Below, in pieces: positions 12,128-24,299 of a DNA stretch of 64,000 bases (its first letter is position 1; every line of letters begins with the position of its first letter). The notes beneath the pieces were generated by a model, which was not told the DNA's origin, did no database searches, and worked only from the letters and a program-made list of their open reading frames with translations. The DNA is from Varanus komodoensis (taxonomy: Eukaryota; Chordata; Lepidosauria; Squamata; Varanidae): the NCBI RefSeq assembly GCF_004798865.1, contig NW_025335268.1, positions 4,780,486-4,844,485 of the forward strand, written 5' to 3'. Both the position numbers and the translations under genes were made by a program.

Positions 12128-12248
12128 GCCTGGACAGGGCCACCGGAATCTTTTGTGTTATGACTGACTGTATTGCTTTAATCATGTTGTGAACCATCCA
12201 GAGTTCCTATGGCTAATGGAGCAACATACAAACTAACTAAATAAAGAA
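12128..12248 (+). repeat. LINE 3' tail
   Basis: 'tgttgtgaaccatccagagt' is followed by an AAATAAAG end, a shorter relative of the tail at 11830-11908. Confidence 0.5.
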
Positions 12249-12589
12249 ATCTCCAAAACCTTCCTGTACTCCCACAGTGTAGCACCCTCGTTGTTCCGAA
12301 GGGTTCTGCAGCCCTTCAGAACAGACCTACATATTCTGAGTATTTTGGAATCCTGATGGAATGAAGAGAACCGATGGAATGAAGAGAACCAATGGAATGC
12401 AGTCACCTCTGGACATCACTACTGGAAGGATAGGCAACAGCGTACTGCAGGAGGTGCTGCTCAGTATGTCAAAGAGGACAGAAAGACCGGCAAACTTGAA
12501 AAATCTAAAGATGCAGACACTTTCAGAGAAGCACTCTGGATGACAATAACTGTCTCCAAAACTAATTTGTCCAAAACTGTCTCCAAAAC

Positions 12590-12802
12590 TAACAACTTCT
12601 TCAACTTCTTCTTCCTTCTCTTTCTCCTCCTATATTTTTATTTACTTAATTTATACTGATAATTTTAATCTTATACTTGTAAATCAATGTATTTTTTGTA
12701 TTTTGTAATTAATGGTAATTTATTATGTGCTATTGTATTTCATTGTATTTTATCGTGTTGTAAGCCGCCCCGAGGTTTCGGCAAGGGGCGGCATAGAAAT
12801 GT

Positions 12803-12842
<40 letters not shown>
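12590..12842 (+). repeat. LINE 3' tail with (TAA)n
   Basis: 'gtaagccgccccgaggtttc' and 'ggcggcatagaaatgttata' are followed by about 13 TAA units (12803-12842). Upstream, at 12351-12395, an 18-base unit 'gatggaatgaagagaacc' is tandemly repeated. Confidence 0.65.
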
Positions 12843-13850
12843 TTTTAGTCCTAGAAGCATACTATTGTCCATCAAATCAGGATGCTCAGGATGATCTTGA
12901 GATGGAGAATGAAATCAGGGTGGCCTCAGCATTCAGAAGTGCTGTAATAATGGGCGACTTCAATTACCCTCATGTTATGAGACTAATGTGTATTCCAGTT
13001 CTGACAAGGAGATTAAATTTCTTGTTGTTCTAAATGACTGTGCTGTAGAACAGTCGGTCATGGAACTGACCAGAATGGAGGCAATCCTGGATTTAATCCT
13101 AAAAGGGGTTGCCCACGACCTAGTACAAGATATAAATGTTCAGCCAATTGGAAACCATAACCACAGTCCCATCAGATTTAAAGTGGAAGAGAAATTAAGG
13201 CAGATAGTGGTAACAAAAGAGGAAATTCTCAACCTTATTGACAAACTGAAAGTTAATAAGTCACCAAATGGTATCTATCCTTCTGTTTTAAGAAGCTTCA
13301 ATATGAAATTTTCGACTTTCTTACAAAAGTGCAACATATCCTTAAAATCAGCCCCTATACCAAAACACTGGAGAATGCCCAGTGTAATGCCAATTTTTTA
13401 AAAGGGATCCAGGGGATATCTAGGTACCTACATTTCACTTAGATTAAAATCTATTCTAGATAAATTGATTGAAAACATTAAAGATAGAATAAGCATCTAG
13501 GGGAGCAAGTCCTCCTGAAAAATTATGCCAGTTGCAAACTTCGCAGAGATTCTCCCACAGATAATGAACCAGTTTAGTAAAAGGATCCTAGTGGGATCAG
13601 TGCAGAACAGAAAAGTATGGTGCAGCTGGCATTTGAAGGGAAGAGATTTCATAGATAGCCTTGGGCAAGTTATCATTGGTCAAACGAATGTGGTCTCAAG
13701 TTTTAGTTACTCATCCATTTTAGAGATTTGTATAGTCTTCAGCAATGTTTTGCGGGGCATTTATATAGAAATGAAACAGAATACAAATGGAAAATCCTAG
13801 AAACAACTATAGCAGCAGCTAAAAAACTAATTAAAACTTTAAAAGCCTAG
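12843..13850 (+). repeat. CR1-type LINE, internal ORF2 fragment
   Basis: The translation of 12988-13401 matches the end of the CR1 endonuclease domain ('TRMEAILDLIL', 'PIGNHNHSPIRF') and the start of the reverse transcriptase ('PNGIYPSVLRS', 'PKHWRMPSVMPIF'). Later parts are frame-shifted and carry stops, so it is an old inactive copy. No 3' end is attached. Confidence 0.7.
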
Positions 13851-14015
13851 GAGCTAGCAAGATGTTTGCCTTTTACACTGAAAGTCTTCTTGGGGATAAA
13901 GTTTTACATATGAATGTAAAAGTCTTCTTTCTGGTCCAGCTGCCTCATCTCAGATGACAGGCACATCTGGACATCAATGTTCAAAGATTAATAAAGCACA
14001 CAGGAGGTGAGGTGA

Positions 14016-14220
14016 AAGAAAAGCAGGTTGCTTACCTGTAACTGATGTTCTTCGAGTGGCCATCTGTGCAGTCACACATATGGTTACTGTGCCTGTGCAG
14101 TGCCTGTGGCCGGAAGATTGACAGCTAACGGTTTTTGGCGGGAAGGTCCGCTCCCCCTCCCCCCTGTGGCCTATAAAGAGCGGAGCGTCCGCCATTTTGT
14201 TCAGTCTTTGCGACTGAACG
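14016..14220 (-). repeat. DIRS 3' outer end and inverted terminal repeat
   Basis: 14016-14078 pairs with the internal complementary region. 14080-14220 is the inverted counterpart of 19485-19625 and shares 'agattgacagctaacggttt' with it. Confidence 0.88.
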
Positions 14221-14374
14221 TACACTACCTTATTGAGAAAAACTTTTTTTTTCTTTTTTTTGATGTTGGTACCGTGAAAATGGGCATAGTTGGTACCGAA
14301 AGATGCATTCACTCACCGACACCGAGTGGTCGATGCATCCACTCACCAACACCGAGCGGGGCTGGCGGGTGGTT

Positions 14375-14470
14375 TGTGTGACTGCACAGATGGCCACTCG
14401 AAGAACATCAGTTACAGGTAAGCAACCTGCTTTTCTTCGTCGTGGCCTCTGTGCATCACACATATGGGTA
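14375..14470. repeat. DIRS internal complementary region
   Basis: 14375-14437 is the reverse complement of the 3' outer end 14016-14078. 14433-14470 is the reverse complement of the 5' outer end 19610-19647. The two arms overlap by the 5 bases shared by both element ends, as expected of a circle-junction template. Confidence 0.88.
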
Positions 14471-14731
14471 GATTAACAAGCTTACCATAAAGGAGGAGGG
14501 AAGGTGTCCTCATTGAAGAACAGACACCTCATCAATTGGAACCCCGGATGCGAATGCTGATGAAGTTGCAACAGTTCTAGCAGAATGACCTCGAGGAACT
14601 GAAGGCAGTTCGAGCTTAGCTAATTGATAGCATAAGACTATAGTGTGGACTATCCACTTAGAAAGTCTCTGTGGAGTGACTGGATCGCCCTGATCCCTAG
14701 CAGAATATTTGATGAATAGTTTATTGGATCG

Positions 14732-15880
14732 TCAAATAGACTCTGTTCGCGATTGGTAGAAGGCTAAGCAACGCGGAACATCGAGTGAATGCAAAGATCT
14801 TTCCAATGGAGTCGACAGTGATGGAAAAAAGGCAGGCAGCACAATGTCTTGTCCCGTATGGAAAGGTGTAGACACTTTAGGCAGAAAAGACGAGTCGAGG
14901 CGTAAAACGACCTTCTCCCTGTGAAAGTTTAAATAAGGAGGGTCTATGCGAAGCGTGCAAAGTTCAATGGCCCTCCGGGCTGAAGTGACAGCTACAAGAA
15001 ACGCCGTCTTCCAAGAGACCAATCGAAGATCCACTGTCGCCAAAGTTTCGAAGGGGGCCTTCATAAGGGCCTGTAGAACTACAGAGAGGCTCCATGTGGG
15101 CATAACCGGTCTAATTGATGGGTTAAAATTATATAGTCCCTTCAAAAATCTTTTGAGGATAGGATGAGAAAACAGAGGTGATCCATCGATTAAGCCATGG
15201 TAGTAGGCTATTGCGGCTGTATACACTTTAATGGACGACGGCTTCAGTCCGGAATGGTGCAATTCCAGGAGGAACTGAAGAATCTGTTGAATGGATGAGA
15301 GGAATGGAGAGAACGAACGCGACTCGGCAAAGGCAGAAAAACGTTTCCATTTAGCCTTATATGACTTCCTTGTGGATGGCTTTAAGGCAGAGTCAATGAT
15401 ATGCTGAATATCAGGGTGCAAAAACTTCGGATTCGGATTCGACAGGTCTTGTCTCGAACCGGATAGTACAGAGAGACCAGAGAAAGGGGAAGCACCCGAG
15501 TGATTGGGTTTGACAATTGGATCCGAGGTGGTCGAAGTCATCGTCGGTACCGACAGATTAGTAGAAGCTGTTGGATTCGTAACTTTTGAAACCGTCGTTG
15601 GCACCGATGGAATGTCAATCATCGAATTCGCCACACTGTTAGGTTCAATGAGAGCAAATCCGGGTGGTGAAATGTGCCGTCCACCTGTGTTATAAGATAT
15701 GGGAGCGATGGAAGATGAAGAAATTCCCCGCGAGAGATGTCGAGTAGTTTCGCAAACCACGCTTGACGTGGCCACCAAGGGGCAACTAGTATCCCCGATG
15801 CCCGGTCGTGCACTATCTTTGCTATGACCCGCATCAGAAGAGGGATCGGAGGGAAGGCGTAGAAGTTCATATTGTTCCAA
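14732..15880 (-). mobile_element. DIRS tyrosine recombinase region
   Basis: A long frame (382 residues) contains a SAM-like core-binding segment ('ALKPSTRKSYKAKWKRF', 'KVYTAAIAYYHG') and the box I region 'SARRAIELCTL' typical of DIRS recombinases, which integrate the DNA circle. Fossil element part. Confidence 0.85.
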
Positions 15881-17359
15881 GGGATCATGAATGCGTCCCC
15901 TAGGGATGCATGTCTGATTCCCGCTCTCGAACAGTAAGCCTCACACACCCTGTTCTGTTGGGTAGTGAATAAGTCTACGTTGGGAAACCCCCAGCGCCGG
16001 AAAAGGTGGTTGCGCATATGGGGATCCAGTTCCCACTCATGAGAGGTGAACATGTGCCTGCTGAGAAGATCCGCCTGCACATTGTCTACATCAACTAGAT
16101 GAACAGCCATCAGCGTGATGTGTCTCCGGATGCACCAGTCCCAAATTTTCATAGAAAGTCTTGCTAGAGTCGGTGACTTTGTTCCCCCTTGCTTGTTCAG
16201 ATAAAAGACGGTAGCTATATTGTCCGAAGTTATCTGAACAATATGATGATGAAGGATGTCCTCAAAAGAGCGCAGGGCCTTGAAAACTGCCAGTAGTTCT
16301 AGGAAGTTGATATGATTCGTGGATTCTAGACGATTCCACGTACCCTGGGTAGATAGGCCGGAGCATATCGCTCCCCATCCTAGAAGAGACGTGTCGGTGC
16401 CAAGGGTTATCGTAGGAGGTCGCGCCCTGAAGGGGACTCCTACCGTAAGATTGGTCGGTTCCAACCACCAATGCAGAGAGTGAAGCACGGAAGATGGGAT
16501 CCGAATCAGTCTTGACTGTGAATCTCTTTGAGGATGTGGAACTACAGCAACTGAGGAAGCCATATGCCCCAGGATTCTCTGGATAGACCTCGCCGGGACC
16601 GTTCCCTCTCATCGGATTCGATGGATGTGGCGAGCAAGTCTGTTGTCTGTCCTGAGGGAGGAAGGCTTTTTCCAACGTCGAATCCAAGCAGGCGCCAATG
16701 AAGGTGAGCGTCTGTGTCGGGAGAAGAGAAGTTTTCTCGGTATTAATACGTAGGCCTAGGCTATTGAGCAAGGCACAAGTTGTATGGATGGCCGCAAGGA
16801 GTCCTTCTCTGGACTGTGACACCAACAGCCAGTCATCGAGGTATGGATAAATTTGTATGCCCTGGAGGCGTAGGAAGGCACAGACAGGAGCCATGCACTT
16901 GGTAAAAACCTTCGGAGCCGTAGCCAGTCCAAAAGGCAAAACTGTAAACTCATAAAGTTGGCTTGCAACCGCAAAACAAAGGAAACGCCTGTAACTTGGG
17001 TGAATTGAAATATGGAAGTAGGTGTCCTTCAAGTCCAATGAGGCGAACCAATCCTCTCTCCTTAGCAATGGCAAAATGTTTTGAAGGGTAGTCATACGAA
17101 ACTTTTTCGGTACAATAAACTTATTTAAGTTCCGTAAGTCCAAAATCGGACGTAGACCACCATCCCGCTTAGGGACCGTGAAGTATCTGGAATAGAATCC
17201 GTGGCGTCTGTCAGATGGGAATACTTGACAAATTGCTCCTTTACGAAGAAGTTGGTGTATTTCGTCGAGCAGTACCGGTGAACATGAAGTGGACCGGATC
17301 GGACTCGATGGAGGAACGATGTCGAATTCTATTCGATAGCCGTGTTGAATGATGGACAA
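15619..17359 (-). mobile_element. DIRS reverse transcriptase and RNase H region
   Basis: The reverse transcriptase has 'LPFGLATAPKVFTKCM' and the catalytic 'YLDDWLLVS' (YxDD). It is followed by RNase H ('LGWGAICSG', 'FLELLAVFKALRSF'). Overlap with the recombinase frame is normal for the family. Fossil element part. Confidence 0.88.
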
Positions 17360-17399
17360 TACCCACCGATTAGATGTGATGGACTCCCAAATGGGGAGT

Positions 17400-19252
17400 C
17401 GGCTTCGAAGCCAATCCCCAGATGAGAGGGGGGTGGGTATTGGTGGAGCGTGAGGAATGGTTCGCCAGTCCCATCAACGTTGCCTCCGATCGTCGAAACG
17501 ACGGCGGCCTTGTTAGAAGCGTTGTTGGGGCTGAGGACAGTGGCGCTGCTGTTGCTGTTGCTGGCGGTGTTGTGGCTGCTGCCTCGGTTGATATGATTGC
17601 CTGTAGGATGGACGATTCCAGGACCACTTACGTCTGGTGTGGGACTGTATCTCCATCCTGCATGCCGTCATCCTCGATTCATGCAGCTTCTTGAGCTTGT
17701 GGTCGGTGCGAGAATGGAAAAGCCCGGATCCATCAAAAGGCATTTCCTCTATCCGGCGCTTGGTTTCTTCCAGAAAATTGCAATTCCGAAGCCATGCATG
17801 CCTTCAGAGAGAAACGGCACCGACCAAGGCCCGTGAGTCAGTATCCACGTGGTGCCTCGCCGTGGATAACTGCTGCACCGCGACCTGCATGGCTTCCTTA
17901 ATCAGGACCTTCGCGAGGTCACCCTGGTGGTCCGGGAGGGTGGAGGCAACGTTGTACAGGCACTGCATAATAAAGTATTGATACCTCGCCAACGTCGCCT
18001 CGTAATTTGATATGCGGAGACCCAGGCCTGAAGCAGCGTAGACTCGCCTAGCCAGGGAGTCTATTTTTCGGCCCTCTTTATCCCTCGGTGCCGTGTGCCC
18101 TCTCGCCTCTCTGCCCTGCGAAGATTCGACGACCGCAGAGTTCGGTTTGGGATGTTGGAGGAGGAAGGAGATGTCCTCCTCCCGAACCCTGTACATCGAC
18201 TCATATCTCCTGGATGTCGGCTGAGGACGTGGGACTCATCAGGTGACACAGGACCCTGGGATGTCACAGCGACATCCGGAGAGGTTGAGTCGACCTCCGA
18301 GTTGGCCGAATTGGCACCATAGTAGAGTGGGGCCGAAGATGACGACTCCACTGGGGAGAAGGAGTGGCTGCTTCCACCCTGTGGGGATCGAGGTGACACC
18401 CGCCTCGGATCCAATGAACGCGGTTGGTCACGGGATGGAGGAGAGGATCGTGCCCTGGGAGCAGGGTAGTACCTTACGGAGAGCGAATCACCCCAAGTAT
18501 GGTAGTAGGGGCGACGCCAGCCCTCCGGACATTGCTCTACAGAGCGGCTCCTCCGGCTCCCCGGTGGGGACAGTCAAACGTCCGCTTCCATTGTGACCGC
18601 GGGCTTGGGTGTTGGTGACCTCGCCCTAGGAGGGGAGTCCTGGATTTCCCCGTCAGATATTGAACCCCGTAGAGTTGAAAGGGGTGCAGGCGGGAGGTCA
18701 ACTGCACGGTGGGGAGACCCTTGAGGGGTAACCCGCATAGCCTCCTGGAGGACCGGTTCGGGCGGAGTCGGTACCATAAGCGCCACCGGTACCGAGGGGC
18801 CCATCAGTTCCGAGTCCTGATGTCGGGGACGGTCTGGACGGTCCGAATTCCTGGGTTTCTTGGGAGGCTTGGAGACCTTCTCCTTCCTGGCCTTTTTATG
18901 GCCTGCTGACTTCTCGGAGTCTGTATGCTTCCGCTTTTCGTGCTTCTTTTTAGGTGAAGCAGAGGGAGCCACTGAAGCAGACGCACCTTCATCCAAAGGC
19001 TGTGAGGGTGGGGCCACAGAAGCGGAGCCAGGTTTTGGGACGGCAACAAGCAGGTCTGATTCCAATCCCAAAAAGAGTCTCCGGAGGCGGTTTTCGCAGT
19101 TCTTCCTGGCCTGCTTGGAGAAGGCCAGGCAATGCGCATTTATCCGTCCTATGCCCCTCTCCCAGGCAGAGGAGGCATAGGTCATGCGGGTCAGTTGGTG
19201 CCATTTTTGACCCGCAGTCCGTGCACTTGCGGAAAGCCGCTCGCTGCGCCAT
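17400..19252 (-). mobile_element. DIRS gag-like region
   Basis: It begins with a Cys/His module (CxxC near the start, then CLLCLGEGH), followed by low-complexity Lys/Ser/Pro-rich sequence. A (GT)n run lies just upstream at 19290-19321. The same module starts the fragment at 35098. Broken; fossil element part. Confidence 0.7.
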
Positions 19253-19289
19253 CGCAGAAGAAGAAGAAGAGAGGGATAGTGCAGAGGGT

Positions 19290-19323
<34 letters not shown>

Positions 19324-19484
19324 TTAGATAGATAGATCAAAAGAAGAAATAACAAGAGAAAAATTATGCGGAACAATGAACTGGGAGCAAGGAGAAGAAA
19401 AAACTGGGAAAGAAGGACAATCGAGAGCAAGGTAACAGTCGAAGCGAAAGTCAAAAGCGGCACGAGGTACAGCGAACGGCGGTC

Positions 19485-19647
19485 GCAAAGACTGAACAAA
19501 ATGGTGGACACTCTGCTCTTTATAGGCCACAGTGGGGAGGGGAAGTGGAGCTTCCCGCCAAAAACCGTTAGCTGTCAATCTTCTGGCCACAGGCACTGTG
19601 CAGGCGCAGTACCCATATGTGTGATGGACAGAGGCCACGATGAAGAA
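19485..19647 (-). repeat. DIRS 5' inverted terminal repeat and outer end
   Basis: It is inverted relative to 14080-14220. Its outermost 38 bases are complementary to the second arm of the internal complementary region. Confidence 0.87.
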
Positions 19648-21409
19648 CTGTTTCCAACTTTGGGCAGTGGGGGCTACTTTGACCCAGAAGTACTTGGATC
19701 ACACCTCATGGGCTGCACACAAGGAGACAGCCAACAGCCAACCCCCCACCAGCAATTCTTTTGTCAAATTTCAGCAGCAATTGACCATGGCATGCAAAAG
19801 GGGTCAAATTGAGGTTACTTTGAAGCTAATTTTGACCCTTTTTGCAATCCGTAGTGGCTGCACGCTAAATTGCAATGAGGTTTATTAACCAGTTTAGCAC
19901 TTTAAAAATGCCACTGCTGAATTGGACCTGATGTAGGATTTTATAAAGAAATCCAGCAACCTGAATTCTGCTTCCTGTAATGGAACAATCAGTGCTACAT
20001 TCATGAAGAGACTTTAAGCGATCCTGGGTTCTTGACAACTGCACCTAGTATATGATGCATTTTTTAAAAAGTTCGTCATTCTCATGTTTTAGTTTTTTAG
20101 GTATACATAAAACATTTTTGTGCACCGCAAACCTTTTGTGAAAATTGACCCCTCAAGCTGTAGTTTGCATGGATTATATCAGCTGGCATGTTCTTTCTTT
20201 ATTAATGTCTAAATGACTCCTTAAATCAATATGACTCAAGTGCAAATCCTATTAATTGGTAGCTATACAACAACCAGATTATTAACATCTAGAAAATGAT
20301 ATCCCTGCATCCACTGATGTCAGCAGCTTGCACAGCTGTCACTGACGGCAGAATGTGAAGAGACCTGGATTGCCTATCTTGCAAGATGTGCTTTAGAATC
20401 TGCCCCACTGCTCTTGAACTGCAGGGGAGGAAAGTCCATGCAAGCTCTCCAAGTTGAACTGATGGTGTGGATATTTTACTGGAATACCCCAACCCCCGGA
20501 CACATACCTTCAAGCTTACAAGTGCACTTTGGCCGCAAGAGTGACTAAAGCTTTTTATGATTAGATAAAGTAACTGCTAATGCCTACATGTTAGCATAGT
20601 TTTCCAGTATTCTGCTTCCCAAGAACCATTTCCTCATTGGCCTGCTGAGGAATTCTTAAATATCTGGCAGGGAACCATGAGTCCTCAAAGAAGATTCTAG
20701 TGATTTTACATTTCTATTCACTGTTTCACATCACACAGGGATTAGAGCTTCACCATTTCTCCACATAAATTGGGCATGTGCCTTTAAGCATAGCTAACAC
20801 TTTGTGAAGAGTCAATTATATTTTAATGGAAGCTTATGATGTGCACCATTAGCAGGCTTCTCACTGCTAACATCCCACCTTACAGAGTGGCTTTAGAAAA
20901 GTATGAATATCAAAATTCATTGCTAAGCCATACCTGCAACACATACCACTGACTAATTCATTCAGGCTGGAAGCCTTCACCTTGCATCCGAGTCTGTATC
21001 TAAACTTCAGATCTCGTGACCATATCTGGCTGTATTTTGGAGTTTGTCTGTTTCTTTCCCCAACCCTGGCTTTTTGTATCACCTGGCCTGATTAAGACTT
21101 CTAGAGAATGGGGACATTTCTAGTTCAAATTTGGTTGGTTCTAATAAAATAATTGCCCAGCTGTGAATCTTGTTCCCCTCTTTCATGACCTTGTGTGACT
21201 ATCTGTTATCTTTTTGTATGATGTTTATCTTTTTGTATGAATATCAAGTTTTGTAACCAAGAAATGCTCTGGGTTCATCATCAAACCTACTTTGCTGTAA
21301 TATCTCAGCCGACAGCTGGGAAAAGCATTTTCCTGCTTTACTTGGGGGTGGAAAAGAGTGCCCAATGGATAGATCCTTCACCATAGACTCAAATGACACC
21401 CCACTATAG
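19648..21409. other. Intergenic, nothing firmly recognised
   Basis: This lies between the DIRS element and the nested LINEs. It was scanned on the minus strand for the missing 3' exons of the SLC30A10-like gene; no convincing TM5/TM6 or 'HIWEL' sequence was found. A 17-base unit is duplicated at 21206-21240. Confidence 0.4.
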
Positions 21410-21772
21410 ATCCAGGTACTCAGACTGAAATAAAGTCCCTGATCAACTGTATTAAATCAGGTAAGACCCCAGGAATAGGTTCTGATCTCCCCAAAATGTT
21501 GAAGACTAACATAAACGGGCTCCCTGTTAGCAAATCTGTTCACACACATTCATAATTCAGGTCAATTCCCTCTTGTCTGGGCTGAGGCCATAGGAATACC
21601 TATCTTAAGAAAGAAAATAGAAAGGGTCCATCCAATTATATACCAGTGAGCTTACTTTTGGTCATGGGTAAGCTATATGCTAGTTATTTAAATCAAAGAC
21701 TAGACTCTTGGGAAATGAACAGATGGACTTTCAAAAGGGCAGATCATGATAGATCACTGCATTATCTTAAAC

Positions 21773-21985
21773 CAGGGGTCTCAAACTCGAAGCCCGTGGG
21801 CCAATTGCCGGGACGGGCAGGACACGGGGGAGGGGCCCTGTGGCCTTCAAAGCGCCGGCAGTGCCTGGGCCGGCCTCCAGATGAGCGGCCCACTACCACC
21901 GTGGTGGTGGAATACTTGATGCGGCCCAGCCTCACCCAGACTCTACTTCCAGCGGCTCCCAGGTAAGTTGAGTTTGAGACCCCTG
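21773..21985. mobile_element. hAT miniature element, copy 1 (213 bp)
   Basis: The termini CAGGGGTCTCAAACTC and its inverse are perfect. The flanking 8-base duplication TCTTAAAC (21765-21772 and 21986-21993) is perfect. There is no coding capacity. It interrupts the LINE frame around it. Confidence 0.93.
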
Positions 21986-22045
21986 TCTTAAACCATCTTG
22001 ATGAGAAATATATGACATGTTATGGCAATGGTCTTTTTACTGCAT

Positions 22046-22876
22046 TCATTCATTCATTCATTCATTCATTCATTCATTCATTCAAAGCTTTGCTACCCTG
22101 TCCCCCACTAGCTTCTTGGGATGGCTTATAAAAAACCGAGGAGAATAAAACAAAACACCACAGCATCTGACAATTGAAATACTGAAACCCCAGTTAAAAT
22201 CAATTGAACATTAAAACAACGGGAAAATAAAAAGGGCTATGCCTGACACTGAAAAGAATATAATGTCGGAACCAGGTGAATCTCTCTATAGTCGGGGTGC
22301 CACTGCAGAGAAGGCCCTTCTCTGGGTAGTCACCCTTCTAATCTCCTTCAAGGAGGGCTCCCAGATCTCAAGGGGAGGGAGGGCACATAGAGAAGATGTA
22401 CTTCAAGTATCCAGGACCCAAGCCGTTTAGGGCTTTATAGGTCATCATCAGCAACTTAATTGGATCTGGACTTCAATTGGCAGCCAGTGTAACTGATAGA
22501 GGACCAGCGTTATATGTGAATTCTCGCCTGTCCCCATTAACATTAACATCCTGGCAGCTCTATTCTGAACCAACTGAAGTATTCAAACCGTCTTCAAGGG
22601 CAGCCCCATGTAGAGCATAGTACAATAGTCCAACTGGGAAGTTAGCAGAGCATGGGTCACCATTGCAAGGCAATGCCATTCAGGTAAGGGCGCAGTTGGT
22701 GGATCAGCCAAAGTTGAAGGAAAGGGCTCTTCGCCACTGCTGCCACCTGAGACTCCAGGGACAGCTCTGGGTCAAGGAGCACTCCCAAACTGTGAGCCCT
22801 ATCCTTTATGGAGAGTGCAACCCCATCCAGTACAGGGCTGAAATCACTTACCTGGAAGGCTGAACCGCCCACCAAC
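22046..22876 (-). repeat. L2-type LINE 3' end with (GAAT)n tail
   Basis: On the minus strand the C-terminal reverse transcriptase region reads 'AHSLGVLLDPELSLESQVAA' and 'LIHQLRPYL'. It is followed by the 3' region and a GAAT tail (22046-22084 on the plus strand as CATT units). It is inserted into the plus-strand LINE. Confidence 0.75.
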
Positions 22877-24299
22877 AGGACCTAAAGGCATGTGTAGACC
22901 TAAAATCTGCCTTTGACCCTATCCCTACAGATGAACTATGGTTAAAGTTGTTCCATACTTCTATAAATAAGAGACTCCTCTATCTTATCAAACGCCTCTA
23001 CCAGGGCACCAAATGCCTCCATCCGGGTGTGACATCCATGACAGAAGGGAATCTGACAAACTTATTTCTGTCACCAACTGTGTTCACCAAGGTTGTATAC
23101 TAGACCCCATGTTATTCAATGGCTATTTAAATGATCTGATTGGGTATTGTCTTGCACCAGATTTCCATCCACCTAATTTGGTGGAGCCCAAATGTCCTGT
23201 ACTGTTGCATGCAGGTGATGCTGCTCTGCTGTCATTATCAAAAATAGGACTTAAATGCCTAATGCATGTATTTATGACCTATTGCAAAGACAATCAGTTA
23301 ACTATACATATGAGTACAACAAAAATATGGTCTTTCATTGGCATGTAGCATTTAAAAAGTGGACAATCAATGGTCAATATATTGATCAAGTCAAACACTT
23401 TAAATATCTGGGCGCAGGGTTCATCACAATCTTTCCCAGGCTGCCCTTAGACAGGCTGTAATATAGAGAACTCAGAATACCATCAAGGCCATTTCTCTCT
23501 CTTTTTTCTTTACCGGGGACTGTGGGGTCAGGTTATACCTGCTGCTGTCCAGGTATTTAAGCCTAAGGTCTTGCCTCAACTCCTGCATGGAATTCCAACT
23601 TAGCTTCTAGAATTTTAGCCAAATATCAAGATAATTCACAGACTGCACAACACACAATAGCTACCGATAATCCTCCATACTCAAAGGTTTATGGGCATCC
23701 CATCAAAGATGGCAGCAGTATGGAGGCCAAGATCACCTCCATGTTTCTCCCATCCTATAAAATATGTATGGTTGACTTCGGCCATCTAAATGTTGGCTTA
23801 TGAGGAGGAGAGGCAGAGGCCCCGCTGGGACACCTTGCATCCTGACAGAACCTCAATCCTCTCCTCCCTGCCCTCCTTCCCACCCTCCAGAGCTGGCTCT
23901 AAGGTCTGTCTTCCACCCTTGGAGCTATAGTCTGCGAATGGGGTGGCACAGAAGCCTTCTAAATAAATAAATAGTCAGTACAGGAAGTACTTCACTGACT
24001 ACCAGAGCAGAGAGGGGGTGCTCCGAGGTCCAGTGCCAACCTCAGAACATGTTTCTGATGTCAGAGCTGGAACTCCAACTTCTCCTATGGCCATCTGGAC
24101 AGCATCTAGCAGACATAGCATTGTGCCCGTTAGATTCATGGGGTAAATAATTTAATTTCAAGGCACCATGAGACAAGGCTTTCTCCTTCCATTCTCCTGT
24201 ACTGTGGTGATTGAGTGCTCTGACTCACAGCTGCACTTTCCAGCAACAATTCTACTTACACTGTTTGTTCATATAGAATAATACATTTTCTAGACTTAC

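Larger units (their letters stand above)
14016..19647 (-). mobile_element. DIRS-type (tyrosine recombinase) retroelement, near full length
   Basis: The element lies on the minus strand. From its 5' side (high coordinate) it has an inverted terminal repeat, a gag-like region, reverse transcriptase and RNase H, a tyrosine recombinase, an internal complementary region and the other terminal repeat. This is the order of the DIRS family, which integrates with a recombinase through a circular intermediate and makes no target duplication. All parts are present, but the element is a fossil with probably a few breaks. The two inverted repeats differ at roughly a tenth of positions, while the complementary region matches the 3' outer end almost perfectly, so the copy is fairly young. 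It separates SLC30A10 from the SLC30A10-like gene. Confidence 0.9.
21410..23975 (+). repeat. LINE reverse transcriptase fragment, interrupted by two later insertions
   Basis: The pieces 21410-21772, 21986-22045 and 22877-23975 together follow one non-LTR reverse transcriptase: 'SLLLVMGKLYASYLNQRL', then 'DLKSAFD', 'LIKRLYQGTKC', 'VHQGCILDPMLFNGYLNDLI' and a degenerate YADD box ('LLHAGDAALLS'). It ends with 'gaatggggtggcacagaagc' and AAAT. It has several frameshifts and stops. The clade was not assigned; it is neither CR1 nor BovB. Confidence 0.72.

Noticed and set aside
20289-20513. Minus-strand frame with a good acceptor-like sequence, considered as a missing exon of the SLC30A10-like gene
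   Set aside because: It would enter in phase 2 whereas the gene uses phase 1, and the similarity to the TM6/C-terminal junction is at chance level.
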